DNA of 64,000 nucleotides, from assembly GCA_023512835.1 (NCBI GenBank), contig CM042087.1, positions 49,971,265 to 50,035,264 of the forward strand. Reading direction: 5' to 3'. The notes under the pieces were generated by a model. That model was given only the letters and a program-made list of their open reading frames with translations, did not search any database and had not been told where the DNA came from. Of this stretch, positions 1 through 10,124 are shown piece after piece. The DNA comes from Taxillus chinensis. Lineage: Eukaryota > Streptophyta > Magnoliopsida > Santalales > Loranthaceae. The position numbers and the translations under genes were made by a program. Numbering within the stretch: the first letter of the stretch is position 1; the number at the start of each line of letters is the position of its first letter.

Positions 1-457
1 CCTGTACTGCGACTATTTATTACCGAAAAATGTATTTATTTTGATTTTTATTGAAAAAGGCCCCGGGCGCAAATATATGCAATATATATGTCAAAATTCT
101 CAGAACGACGAGTAGAATGAGATTGTGAGGTTCGTGACCTGATCCGGAGTGTCGTTTGAAAAGTCAATTACTGTTTTGACCTCCGCTGGCGGCCCGAACG
201 CTGTTTTGACCACATTTTCCCCGTTTGACCTCACAATTGGGCGCGGTTGATGGCGTTGATCATCGAATTTGATTTTCTATCGCCTAGGACCGGCTCTTTG
301 GCAAGTGAGGGCCTTTCGCATAATTTCTTGAAATTGGGCACTTACAGCTTAGCGATCACAACTCCATCGTTCTACAAAATTTCAATAAACGAGGCGGCGT
401 AGAGGAAAAATTGGATTTGATGAAATGCGTCCAACCCGGACAAAATAGGGTCCAACA
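1..457 (-). repeat. 3' LTR of the Ogre-like element (partial)
   Basis: Positions 11-457 match 15570-16016 with one visible substitution (C at about 57 against T). On the minus strand the LTR begins TGTTGGACCC at 457, directly after a polypurine tract, which fixes the orientation. The remaining ~3.3 kb of this LTR lies left of the window. Confidence 0.95.
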
Positions 458-472
458 GCTGCCCCTCTTTGT
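458..472 (-). other. Polypurine tract of the Ogre-like element
   Basis: On the minus strand the sequence just before the 3' LTR is AAAGAGGGGCAGC followed by TGTTGG. This is the expected purine-rich primer for plus-strand DNA synthesis and marks the 3' LTR boundary. Confidence 0.8.
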
Positions 473-579
473 GTATCGTTTGTGTACAAATGGTGCACAA
501 AGATAGGACGGACTTATTTGGACGGGTTGAACTGCTTACCTGGCTCACCTGTTGTCAAGGCGGTGGTCCTGCCGAGACT

Positions 580-1290
580 TGGAGATTTGAGACATGGAAT
601 AAAATGCCCTTGAGGTTGAACATGGAGTTGAAAACTTGGAATAAAAAAAATCCTTGAGATTTAAATCAGGAATGGAAAATCTTTAAGATTAACGGGAATT
701 AAAAACTTGGACTGAAAAGGCCCTTGAGGTTTAAAACAGGAATGAAAAATCCTTGAGATTTAAAACAGGAAAGTGAAAACATGGAATGAAAAATCCTTGA
801 GATTTAAAAGCGGAATGAAAAATCCTTGAGATTTAAAACAGAAATGAAAAATCATTGAGATTAACGGGAATTGAAAACTTAGAATGAAAAGGCCCTTGAG
901 GTTTAAAACAGGAAATGAAAAATCCTTGAGATTTAAAACAGGAAAGTGAAAACATGGAATGAAAAATCCTTGAGATTTAAAAGCGGAATGAAAAATCCTT
1001 GAGATTTAAAACAGAAATGGAAAATCATTGAGATTAACGGGAATTGAAAACTTAGAATGAAAAGGCCCTTGAGGTTTAAAACAGGAAATTGAAAACATGG
1101 AATGAAAAATCCTTGAGATTTAAAATGGAAATGGGAAATCCTTGAGATTAACATAAATTTAAAAACTTGGAATGAAAAGGCCCTTGAGGTTGAAAATAGG
1201 GATGAAAAATCCTTGAGATTAACTAGAATTTAAAAACTTGAAATGGAAAGGCCCTTAAGGTTTAAAACAGGAATGAAAAATCATTAAGAT
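580..1290. repeat. Tandem/higher-order repeat in the Ogre 3' region
   Basis: A degenerate unit of about 25-30 bp (core CCTTGAGATTTAAAACAGG, then AATGAAAAAT) is repeated more than 20 times. A higher-order period is visible: the block starting CATTGAGATTAACGGG at 853 recurs at 1026, 173 bp later. Ogre elements are known to carry tandem repeats between integrase and the 3' LTR, and the location fits. Short reading frames here are fragments of the repeat. Confidence 0.85.
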
Positions 1291-2864
1291 TGAGGAATTT
1301 TGGAATTCAAAGGAGGGTGAAACGACTCGAGGGGTATCTGGTGTTTAACTGACTTGAGATAGTCTTGAAGTGAAAAGTCCATGCTGTACAGGGTCCCTGA
1401 AACGCAGTCACGAAGTGCAAAAGCATGTATAGAATATGTGAATGTTTGATGCATATGCATGGATGCATGGGAATTTTAACATTCTTATTGAAAATCCAAG
1501 GGGAAAGGGAAGGGTTAAATGTGCCAAGAGCTTTGTGATCCATTCTTTTGTTGAGGTAGAGCTCTTGATAGAGTGTCATGGTGCTTGACTTTCACTGCTT
1601 GATTCTTCCCGGGGTTCGGCTGGCTTCAATGGAACAACATTTGTCAGGAGCTAGGCTTCTGCAGATATTGCTAGCTTCCATGATGGGCCACCATAAGAGC
1701 TTTATCGAGCTTTGTTGGCTTCCATAGGGAATCACTACCTTTGTTTAACAACGTCGAGTGTCACTAATTTGTCTTCTCCAAGCTCTGCTGGTTTTGTCAA
1801 TGGGCTGTCCTTTTTTTGGCAGCATCTATTGTCATGATTTGGCCCTTCTCGGGGATTCTGTCCATGGGGCCTTGGTGTTACCTCATAATTCTTCGTAGCA
1901 ACTTCTTCCTGTGGGGCAATCCTTGGGGAAGTCTATTAGGACTTTGGAAGGTTTCACTCTACAGCGAGATAAAAATTTTAAAACCAAACATTTTGAAAAA
2001 GAATTTATGAGCATGATCTCAATTTATCATAATCACATCATATAAGGCACAACATGCTTAACTTTAACAAACAAAACCTAACTTCTTGAAAAGCGTGAGG
2101 CGCGATTTTGAGTTGGGTGTGCCTTCAGTTTGACCAAAGTCCTTCTCTTCCTTGTAATATGTGACTGCTCAACTGACTGCTTCGTCTTGGTTCTATGATC
2201 ATTTCTAACCCCAAGTGCCGGACGTTGCATTGCTGGGTCCTTTTTCTGTTGTCTTTGCTTTGTCCTTAGCGCCCCTTCAGGTTTTCGCTAAGTCCGATTT
2301 TTCTTTTGCCTTTGTATTTTACTCTTAGTGCCCCTTCGGGTTTTCACTAAGTCCGGCTTCAATTTTTTTCATTCTTGAGCTTTGTATTTTACCTTTAGCG
2401 CCCTTTCGGGTTTTCACTAAGTCCGCTCTCTGCTTCGAGATGTCCTGTTACTTATATTGAACTGGGAAAAAGATCAGACATGTAATCAAAGACTCTGGAA
2501 AGGTGTAGGTATTGGCAGTTGGCTTTTGGCGGGGATAGAAGGTTAGAGAAAATGTTTGGTTGTTTTTTACTACAAAGGTCATTATTGAGGGCAGGGCGTC
2601 ACTAAATGTTGAACAATTGTGCTACTTGAATTGGTTGAGCACTTTTTTTTTCGGTCTTTAGGCTAAGTAGGAGTTTTGGGCGTCCTGCTTCCACTCCTCG
2701 TGTTGCATAGGTATTTGAATAGGAAATGCCCCAGGTGTAGGGCATCATCCTGGGACTTCAGTGAGATGTATTGAAAGATGAGAGAATGACAACAAAAGGT
2801 TTGATATGGATAGAGTTGTTTGATTACATGTTGATCCGAATCCAATACAATGTTGTAACAGGGG
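1291..2864 (-). other. Noncoding 3' region of the Ogre-like element
   Basis: No coding frame with recognisable similarity. It lies between the end of integrase (2865) and the tandem repeats, and contains the hairpin array at 2264-2424. It is probably transcribed as part of the element's 3' untranslated region. Confidence 0.6.
2264..2424 (-). repeat. Three tandem hairpin units with compensatory stem changes
   Basis: Three units about 60-70 bp apart share the pattern arm-CCCCTTCGGGTTTT-arm. Unit 1 arms are CTTAGCG (2265-2271) and CGCTAAG (2286-2292). Unit 2 arms are CTTAGTG (2324-2330) and CACTAAG (2345-2351), both arms changed so that pairing is kept. Unit 3 arms are TTTAGCG (2394-2400) and CACTAAG (2415-2421), which in the minus-strand transcript pair at six of seven positions including one G-U wobble. 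The CCC/GGG around the loop can extend the stem. The hairpin is seen directly; function is unknown. Confidence 0.75.
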
Positions 2865-5800
2865 TCAGGCATAGAATTTCTTTACGGCATCGCTGTTAAT
2901 CGGATTTGGTAGCTCATTTCCGTCCATTTTGACAAGGATTAATGCTCCGCCAGAGAAAGCTCTTTTGACGACATACGGACCTTCATAATTGGGTGTCCAC
3001 TTGCCCCTGTGATCAGTTTGGATTGGCAAGACTTTCTTAAGTACAAGCTCTCCTTCTTGAAAAGTTCGAGGCTTAACCTTCTTGTCATAACTTTTCATCA
3101 TTCTTTGCTGGTACAACCGGCCTCTATTCACCGCTGCAATGCGCTTTTCTTCTATGAAATTCAATTGCTCGTATCGGCTTTGAACCCACTCTGCTTCATT
3201 CAACTGCGTATCCTTGAGTACCCGTAGGGAAGGAATCTCCACTTCTATCGGTAACACCGCCTCCATTCCATAGACTAAGGAGAATGGAGTTGCCCCAGTT
3301 GATGTGCGCACAGAGGTGCGGTACGCGTGTAATGCGTAAGGCAACTTCTCATGCCAATCCTTGTAAGTCTCAGTCATTTTTCTGATAATATTCTTGATAT
3401 TCTTGTTAGCTGCTTCAACTGCCCCATTCATCTTGGGTCTGTACGGGGTTGAATTTCGATGTTGGATCTGGAACTGCTCACATAGATTTCCCATCATTCG
3501 GCTATTCAAGTTTGTTGCGTTGTCTGTAATGATTTGCTCTGGGAGTCCATAACGGCATATGATATTGTTGCGAACAAACTTGACCACCACTGCTTGCGTC
3601 ACATTGGCATAAGATGCGGCTTCCACCCACTTAGTGAAGTAATCAATGGCCACCAAGATGAAGCGATGCCCATTAGATGCCTTCGGTGATATAGGTCCGA
3701 TGACGTCCATGCCCCAGAGTGAGAAGGGCCATGGTGAAGTCATAACATGCAACTGAGATGAGGGTGCTTGAATCCGATCACCATATATCTGACATTTGAA
3801 ACACTTGCGTACATAAGCAATGCAGTCCTTCTCCATTGTGACCCAGTAATAACCCATTCTCATAATTTGTCTTGCCAGTATATATCCGTTTGCATGTGGA
3901 CCGCAACTCCCTTCATGAAGTTCCTTCATTAGCTGTGACGACTCTTCCTTTTTGACACAACGTAGAAGTACCATATCATGATTTCGTCGATATAGGATGG
4001 AGCCATCGAGGTAATACTTGGTTGCAGCCCGCCGGATGTTCCTCTTGTCTATGTCGGACGCACCTTCGGGATATTCTTGTTTAAGTAGGTATTGCCGGAG
4101 ATCATGATACCAAGGCTTTTCTTCTGGATCTCCTTCAATAGCCATACAGTGAGCTGGCGTATCTCGAACTTGAATGTCAAAGGATTGAACCTCCAGTTTT
4201 GTATCCAATCGAATGAGGGATGCTAGGGTCGCCAGTGCATCAGGAATCTGATTATGTTCTCTTGGCATGTGCTCAAAGGTAATCTCCTCGAACTGTTCGA
4301 TCAGTCTACAAATGAGCTTCTGATATGGGATCAATTTGTGATTCCTGGTTTCCCACTCGTTCCTAACTTGATAGATCACAAGGGCTGAATCTCCAAAAAC
4401 TTGTAACTTCTTTATTTCTCGATTAATAGCTTCTTGAAGACCCATCAAACAAGCTTCATACTCGGCCACATTATTTGTGCAGGGGAATGTTAGCTTAGCA
4501 GCCATGGGGAAATGCTCACCCTTTGGGGATATCAGGATGGCCCCAATACCATGTCCCAACAGACTGGAGGCACCGTCAAACCACATAATCCACGAGTCAG
4601 ACTCTTCTTCAACGATATTGATGTGCTCATCAGGAAATCCAACATTCATAGGCTCGTAGTCTTCCAAAGCCCTTTCTGCCAAATAATCTGCTATAACGCT
4701 TCCTTTTATGGCTTTCTGAGGCACATACACAATGTCATACTCGGATAACAATAACTGCCACTTAGCGATCCTCCCGGAAATTGATGGTTTCTCCAGTAAG
4801 TATTTGAGCGGGTCATGCTTCGTGATAAGCCATGTCGTATGATAGAGGGTGTACTGCCGTAATCGACGAACAGTCCAAACCAGAGCGCAACAAGCCTTTT
4901 CCAATGGAGTGTACTTCGCTTCGCCAGGGGTGAACTTCTTGCTCAGGTAATAAATTGCTTGCTCCTTTCTTCCTGAGGCATCATGCTGTCCCAATACAGA
5001 ACCCATTGATGAGCCTTGGACAGTTAAATAGAGGATGAGTGGCTTGTTAGGTACCGGTGGAACCAGGATTGGTGGATTTATCAAGTATTGCTTGATTTTG
5101 TCAAAGGCCTCCTGACATGCTTCATTCCAAACTTCTGGATTGTCCTTTCGTAGTGATTTAAATAATGGTTCACATGTGGCCGTCAATTGCGAAATGAACC
5201 TAGCGATGTAATTCAAATGCCCCAGGAAACTTCTAACTTCCCTAACAGTGGTTGGTGGTGACATCTCCTGGATAGCTCGAATCTTGTCAGGGTCAATCTC
5301 TATCCCTTTCTCACTGACTATGAAGCCCAATAGCTTACCCGATGTAGCACCAAAAGTACACTTCTTCGGATTCAACTTGAGTTGATACTTTCGTAACCTT
5401 TGGAACAGTTTACGGAGTACCTCAATATGACTTTCCGTACTTGCTGATTTGGCTATCATGTCATCCACGTACACTTCCACCTCTTTATGCATCATATCGT
5501 GAAACAACGTCACCATGGCTCTTTGATAAGTGGCTCCCGCATTCTTGAGTCCGAATGGCATCACATTGTAATAGAACGTACCCCATAATGTCGTGAAAGT
5601 CGTCCGCTCCTTGTGCTCAGGGGCCATCTGGATTTGGTTATAGCCCGAGAATCCATCCATAAATGAAAACAAAGCATGCTTCGCCGTGTTGTCCACCAGA
5701 GTATCAATATGTGGGAGTGGAAAGTTATCTTTTGGGCTCGCCTTATTTAGATCTCGATAATCGACGCACACACGGATTTTTCCTCCTTTTTTTGGCACTG

Positions 5801-6322
5801 GCACAATGTTCGCCACCCATTCCGGATAATGAGCAACACTAAGGAAACCGGCATCCCATTGCTTTTTGATCTCCTCTTTGATCTTCAATATCATCTGCGG
5901 CCTCATCCTTCGTAACTTTTCTCTGGACCGGCGGGCATTTCGGCTTCAATGGTATTTGATGTTGCACGATATCTGGATTCAAACCCGGCATATCTTGATA
6001 GGACCAGGCGAACACATCCTTGAAACTGGTCAACAATTCAATTAACTGCTCCTTGATCTCCGCGGATAATGAAGAACTCACTTTAAGCCTTTTTGGTTCT
6101 GTGTCTGTTCCCACATTCACTGTTTCTATAGGGTCCTCACTTGGGGTCTTGAACTGGTCTTCCCTTTCCAACAGTCGAAGGATATCTTCAGGTAAATCGA
6201 CCTCGTCTTCTAAGTCAGCCTCACTTGTCTCATGCACTGGCTTCTCCCTATCTGGACTTTGGTCAAACTTTGGGCATCCCGCCTCATCATCGCTTGTCAC
6301 ACCCTTGTTGAATTCACGGTAC
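2865..6322 (-). pseudogene. Ogre-like RT-RNaseH-aRNaseH-integrase (pol), one frameshift
   Basis: This is the pol exon after the intron. The 3042-nt frame from 5906 encodes 1013 residues: reverse transcriptase with YVDD at residues 146-149, a gypsy RNase H, a second RNase H (beginning WIMWFDGASS, with TNNVAEYEACLMGL), an H-H-C-C zinc-binding region (KCFKCQIYG), and an integrase core with D in MDVIG, D in ITDNAT and E in GAVEAANK. The acidic region before RT (5921-6322) is in another frame because of one extra A in the minus-strand run at 5917-5920. The first RNase H reads LTVQGSSMGSVLG where related enzymes have the motif's aspartate, so it looks catalytically degenerate while the second keeps an intact DGAS. 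Apart from the single shift the 1013-codon frame is open. It would make viral-like cDNA and insert it. Confidence 0.92.
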
Positions 6323-6521
6323 CTGTTTGTGAAAAGATCAACAAGTTGATAGCAAAATATGATATGCATATGATAATGAGATGTAATGCACCATTTTTGG
6401 AAAAACATACAATTTATTAAAAGCGAAATATCTCAAAGAGACATAAACTGTTTTTGAAACTCTGAAAGAGGCATGAAAGCGAAATAAACAAATATCCAAA
6501 TAGGATTCCCCCAAGGATTAC
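6323..6521 (-). other. Ogre-type intron between gag-pro and pol
   Basis: On the minus strand the donor is GTGAT|GTAATCC (intron starts 6521) and the acceptor is TTTTCACAAACAG|GTACC (intron ends 6323), giving 199 bp with GT-AG ends and a T-rich 3' part. The gag-pro frame has a TAA that spans the donor (6518-6520). Removing the intron joins AT to G, forms a Met codon and continues in the frame used at 5921-6322. Splicing between protease and RT is known for Ogre elements. The exact sites here are my inference from sequence and frame. Confidence 0.75.
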
Positions 6522-8665
6522 ATCACGGGGAGACATGTGCTAGTCCAATTGTTGAGCGGTTGTCCTGGTGCTCCTTCCTCCACGAACATCACCTGGCCCG
6601 CTTCTGGCTCCTTGCTCTCCACAGCAGCAATGATCGAAGCCTTCTCTTGATAGGCAAACCCTCCACTGTAGAATGTGTCTTCTAAGGGTGGAAATGTCAT
6701 TCGCTCTTCTTGGACAGGTCGCTTCTGCAGCTTGGCCATTCTGACTTCCCTCTTCCTGGAGGCTTCCTTCTGCCGGTCTGCTTTGGTGGGTTTATAGCCT
6801 AGCCCATATCGTTCTGTCGTGCCCCAAATGCGTAATGGGTCTTTCGTGCCCTGAGAGGATGCCCCGAGCCCAAGTCCTGGCTTATGTCCTTGCCTAAGCA
6901 TCGTATGTGCAATCATCTTGGTAGCTTTGGACAGTTGAGCTCCTATCCTTTGATACAAACTGGGCCGTGTCACATAGGTGACATTGACTACTTCAAAGGC
7001 TCGGAAAGAACATTCGGGTACGTCCTCTCCACTGTCGATACAAGGCATGGATGACGGCTTGGTTACCAACAGGTCTGTCTCCCCGGATACACAAATGAGG
7101 TGATCGTCAACCACAAACTTCAGTTTCTGGTGCAGAGTAGAAGGTACTGCTCCCGCTGTGTGAATCCATGGCCTTCCCAACAAGCAGCTGTAGTATGGTG
7201 CAATGTCCAAGATCTGAAATTCAACAGAAAATACCGTGGGCCCAATTAGCAATGGAATATCCAGTGTTCCTGTTACCTCTCTTTTTCCCCCGTCAAAGGC
7301 TCGAACTACCATGTTGCTTGACCGCATGTATGAAGAATCTACGGGCAGCTATTGCAATATTTGTAAAGGCATAATGTTGACAGCGGACCCATTATCGATC
7401 AATACCCGGGAGATGGTGTGTTCTTTGCACTTGACCGAAATGTGCAGAGCTTTGATGTGACCCTTGCCCTCCTGCGGCAGTTCGTCCCCGCTAAACGATA
7501 TAAAGTTGTCCACTACAAGGTTTCCAGTGAGAGTGTCCGTGTTCTCCACCGAAATAGTTGGCGGGACGTAAGCCTTGCTAAGGACCTTCATTAATGTTTC
7601 TCGGTGTGGAGTAGAATCCTTTAGCAGCGAGAGTAATGAGATCCGAGCAGGCTGTTTGCTTAGCTGCTCCACGATGTTATATTCACTATGCTTGATCAAC
7701 TTCAGAAACTCAGTGGCGTCTTCCTCAGTAATCTGAATTTCCTCAGGCAAGATATCTTTCCCAACAGCTTTCCCCTTCTTCGATTGCTCGAGCACGTCAG
7801 GTGCATAAGGACATCCACTCCGAGTTGTCTTCTTTGTTTGAGGGTTCCCTTGTGCTATAGCTTCACATCCGTACCTCCAAGGAACAGCTTTCTCACTTTT
7901 GTAGGAAGGTTGAGGGGGTATATGGATTGTAAGGGGCTGGATCCCGTGTGGTAGCTGTGGTATTTCTGGAGTTGCTGTATAAATTCGGAGAGGCTTGGGC
8001 ATGTCGGTGAACTCATATGAATTGTCTCCTTGGACCATCTGAACGGAATAATTAGTACACTGCTTTGAAAACTCAATCCTTCGGTAGTCCATTAATTCTT
8101 GAACAACATTTTCGAATTCCATACAGTTGTTAATGTCGTGTCCTGGAGCCATCTCATGGAACAGACACCTTTTCTGTTGGTCGGTCTCTTCTTCACCGTC
8201 AATGGTTGATCTGGTCAACAAATATCCGTATTTGAGTAAAAACTGAAACAACTGGTCCCTTTGCATTCGTACTTGGGAGATCTTCGCAATCCTAGCTTCC
8301 GAGGTGATGGCGGTAACATTATTAGAGTGTTCTGGCAATGGGTTGTTGTTGACACTCGGGGAATTGGATAGTGTCGCGAAATCCAACCAATGGGCATCTT
8401 TCAACGCTTGGACTTTCCTTTTAAATGCGATGCAACCCTCAACATTATGTCCTACGGCGCCAGCATGATATACACAGCGAAGGTCTGGTTTGTACCAATT
8501 TGGATACGGTGGTTTCAGTTCTCCCACAGGGGAAGGGACTACCAGTCTTGCCTCGAGGAGCCTTGGGTACAGTTCGGCATAAGTCATAGGGATTGGGTCA
8601 AACTCTTGGTGCTTCTTGGGAGCTTGATTTGGTCTCGGGTCCGTGGATGTGCTTCTGACGGGTGC
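6518..8665 (-). pseudogene. Ogre-like CHHC motifs, aspartic protease and G-patch-like region, two in-frame stops
   Basis: The C-terminal Gag plus protease part is one frame interrupted by TAA (8666-8668, at its junction with upstream gag) and TAG (7346-7348). From the start come two copies of C-x2-H-x5-H-x4-C (CVYHAGAVGHNVEGC and CLFHEMAPGHDINNC), a P-rich linker, then the protease with its active-site segment VLIDNGSAVNIMP just before the TAG. The flap and core continue after the stop (PLLIGPTVFSVEFQILD, LLGRPWIH). A glycine-rich G-patch-like stretch follows (GLGLGASSQGTKDP, YGLGYKP). The frame ends at TAA 6518, which lies inside the proposed intron. Since the frame resumes unchanged after the TAG, it is most simply a point nonsense mutation. 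Confidence 0.85.
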
Positions 8666-9854
8666 TTAGATTGGTGCTGGAGCGGGTGCTTGAGGAAATT
8701 GTGGAGCTGGGTAAGGATATTGGGGTCTTGCTTGGAATTGGAAAGGTTGGAATTGCGGGATAGGTGCAGGTGCGGCGTATGCGGCTACTGGGGGTGCTCT
8801 AAAGTAAACAGGCATTTGGGGAGGGTTAGGTTGCATCATCGGTCCGGATTGATATACGAAATTAGTTTCCCCTTCTTTCTTCTTCGGCGGTATTGGTGAC
8901 CTCTTCGGTGCCTCGACCATTTCTCCTTTCAGCTTTCCCCCTTTGACTCCACTCTCGATGAGTTCGCCTGAAGCGACTAGATCGGCGAAAGTGCTAGAAA
9001 CATGACCAATCAGCTTTTCATAATACACACCCTTCAATGTGTTGATGAATAAGGTAGTGAGCTCCCTCTCTGTTAGCGGAGGTTGTACTTCCACTGCAGT
9101 TTCCCTCCACCTTCTTGCATAGTCCTTGAAATTTTCATTTGGACCTTTCTCCAAAGATTGCAGTGTCGACGATCCAAGGCTAGTTCGGTGACATGTTTAT
9201 ACCTGTGCCAAGGAATGCGGTAGCCAGGTCCTTCCATGTTTCGATACGGCCTCCATCCACTGGAAATACCAACGCAAGGGTGCCCCTGTTAGACTCTCTT
9301 GGAAGCAGTGCATAAGAAGTCTATCATCGCCCAGTGTATGCTGCCATTTTTTGACAATACATTGCCAGATGGGTTCTTGGACAGCGTGTCCCGTTAAACC
9401 TCTCGAATTCGGGCATTTTGAATTTATGAGGTAAAACCACCCCAGGGACAAGGCACAATTCATCAGGGCTGATCATACCATACATCTCGGCGCCTTCAAC
9501 CGCCTTCAATCGTTCTTCAATCCTCCTTAGTGCGGGGGACTCACCTTCCTCCTTGTATGCTAGGGATCCTACCGCCTCTGTAGCGGCTCCTATTATTGGT
9601 GAAGTATACTGGCCTGGATTGGGTGGGCCCAATTGCTCAGGAAAAGTGTTATTTGTCACGGGCTGCGGAGGTGGCGTGGGCTGCGTTGTTTCCGGCCTTG
9701 GTTGTTGATTGACTTCCCTTGGAGTTCCTTCGACTAATCTGGTCATCATTTCTGCCATACGGTTCATCTGTTCTTGCAAGTTCTGAAGGGTATCGCTCAT
9801 GCCTTGGTGACTTTGCTCTAGCCCCATCAGTCTATTTTCATTCTCGTTGGCCAT
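8666..9854 (-). pseudogene. Ogre-like Gag (capsid/nucleocapsid), frameshifted
   Basis: Start chosen at ATG 9852-9854 (MANENENRLMGLEQ), followed by a coiled-coil-like stretch (LQNLQEQMNRMAEMMTRLV). Retrotransposon Gag motifs follow: FKMPEFERFNGT, LTGAPLRWYF, ENFKDYARRWRETA and LTERELTTLFINTLKG, then a P/Q/F-rich tail. The frame is broken at about 9345 (extra base in a G run) and twice at about 9165-9195, and ends in TAA at 8666 although similarity continues downstream in the same frame. Gag would package element RNA in cytoplasmic particles. A frame extends upstream to 9938 only through a non-ATG codon. Confidence 0.88.
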
Positions 9855-10124
9855 CGAATGGGAAGTGTGCTTGTGCCTGGACCGAAGGTTGTAAGTATGC
9901 CCAATTGGATAAAGAAATACTTCACCTGAAAGAAACACGAAAGGTGAGCATTTTTTAGCTTTGTTTTCACTTTTTATATGAATGCATGAGATGCGTGAAT
10001 GAATGCAAGTGAACGGGTTTAAACAAACTCCATTTTATTGATAAAAGGAAAGAGATTACATGCATGAATGCCGTGTAACCAACTACAACAACAGAAACTA
10101 CATGGCTCTAAGGCAATTATTTAG
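9855..10124 (-). other. ORF1-gag spacer of the Ogre-like element
   Basis: Short noncoding spacer. On the minus strand a pyrimidine-rich acceptor-like TTTCTTTCAG|GTG lies about 80 bp before the gag ATG, so a second spliced leader junction is possible but unsupported by any matching donor I could fix. Confidence 0.35.

Noticed and set aside
853..1200. CRISPR-like array in the regular ~28-bp repeats
   Set aside because: Plant nuclear DNA, units contiguous without unique spacers, and inside a retrotransposon 3' region.
7346..7348. TAG between protease halves as a programmed readthrough signal (CAA TAG context)
   Set aside because: Downstream bases do not match the known CARYYA context, the stop interrupts the protease core, and other inactivating lesions are nearby; a point mutation is simpler.
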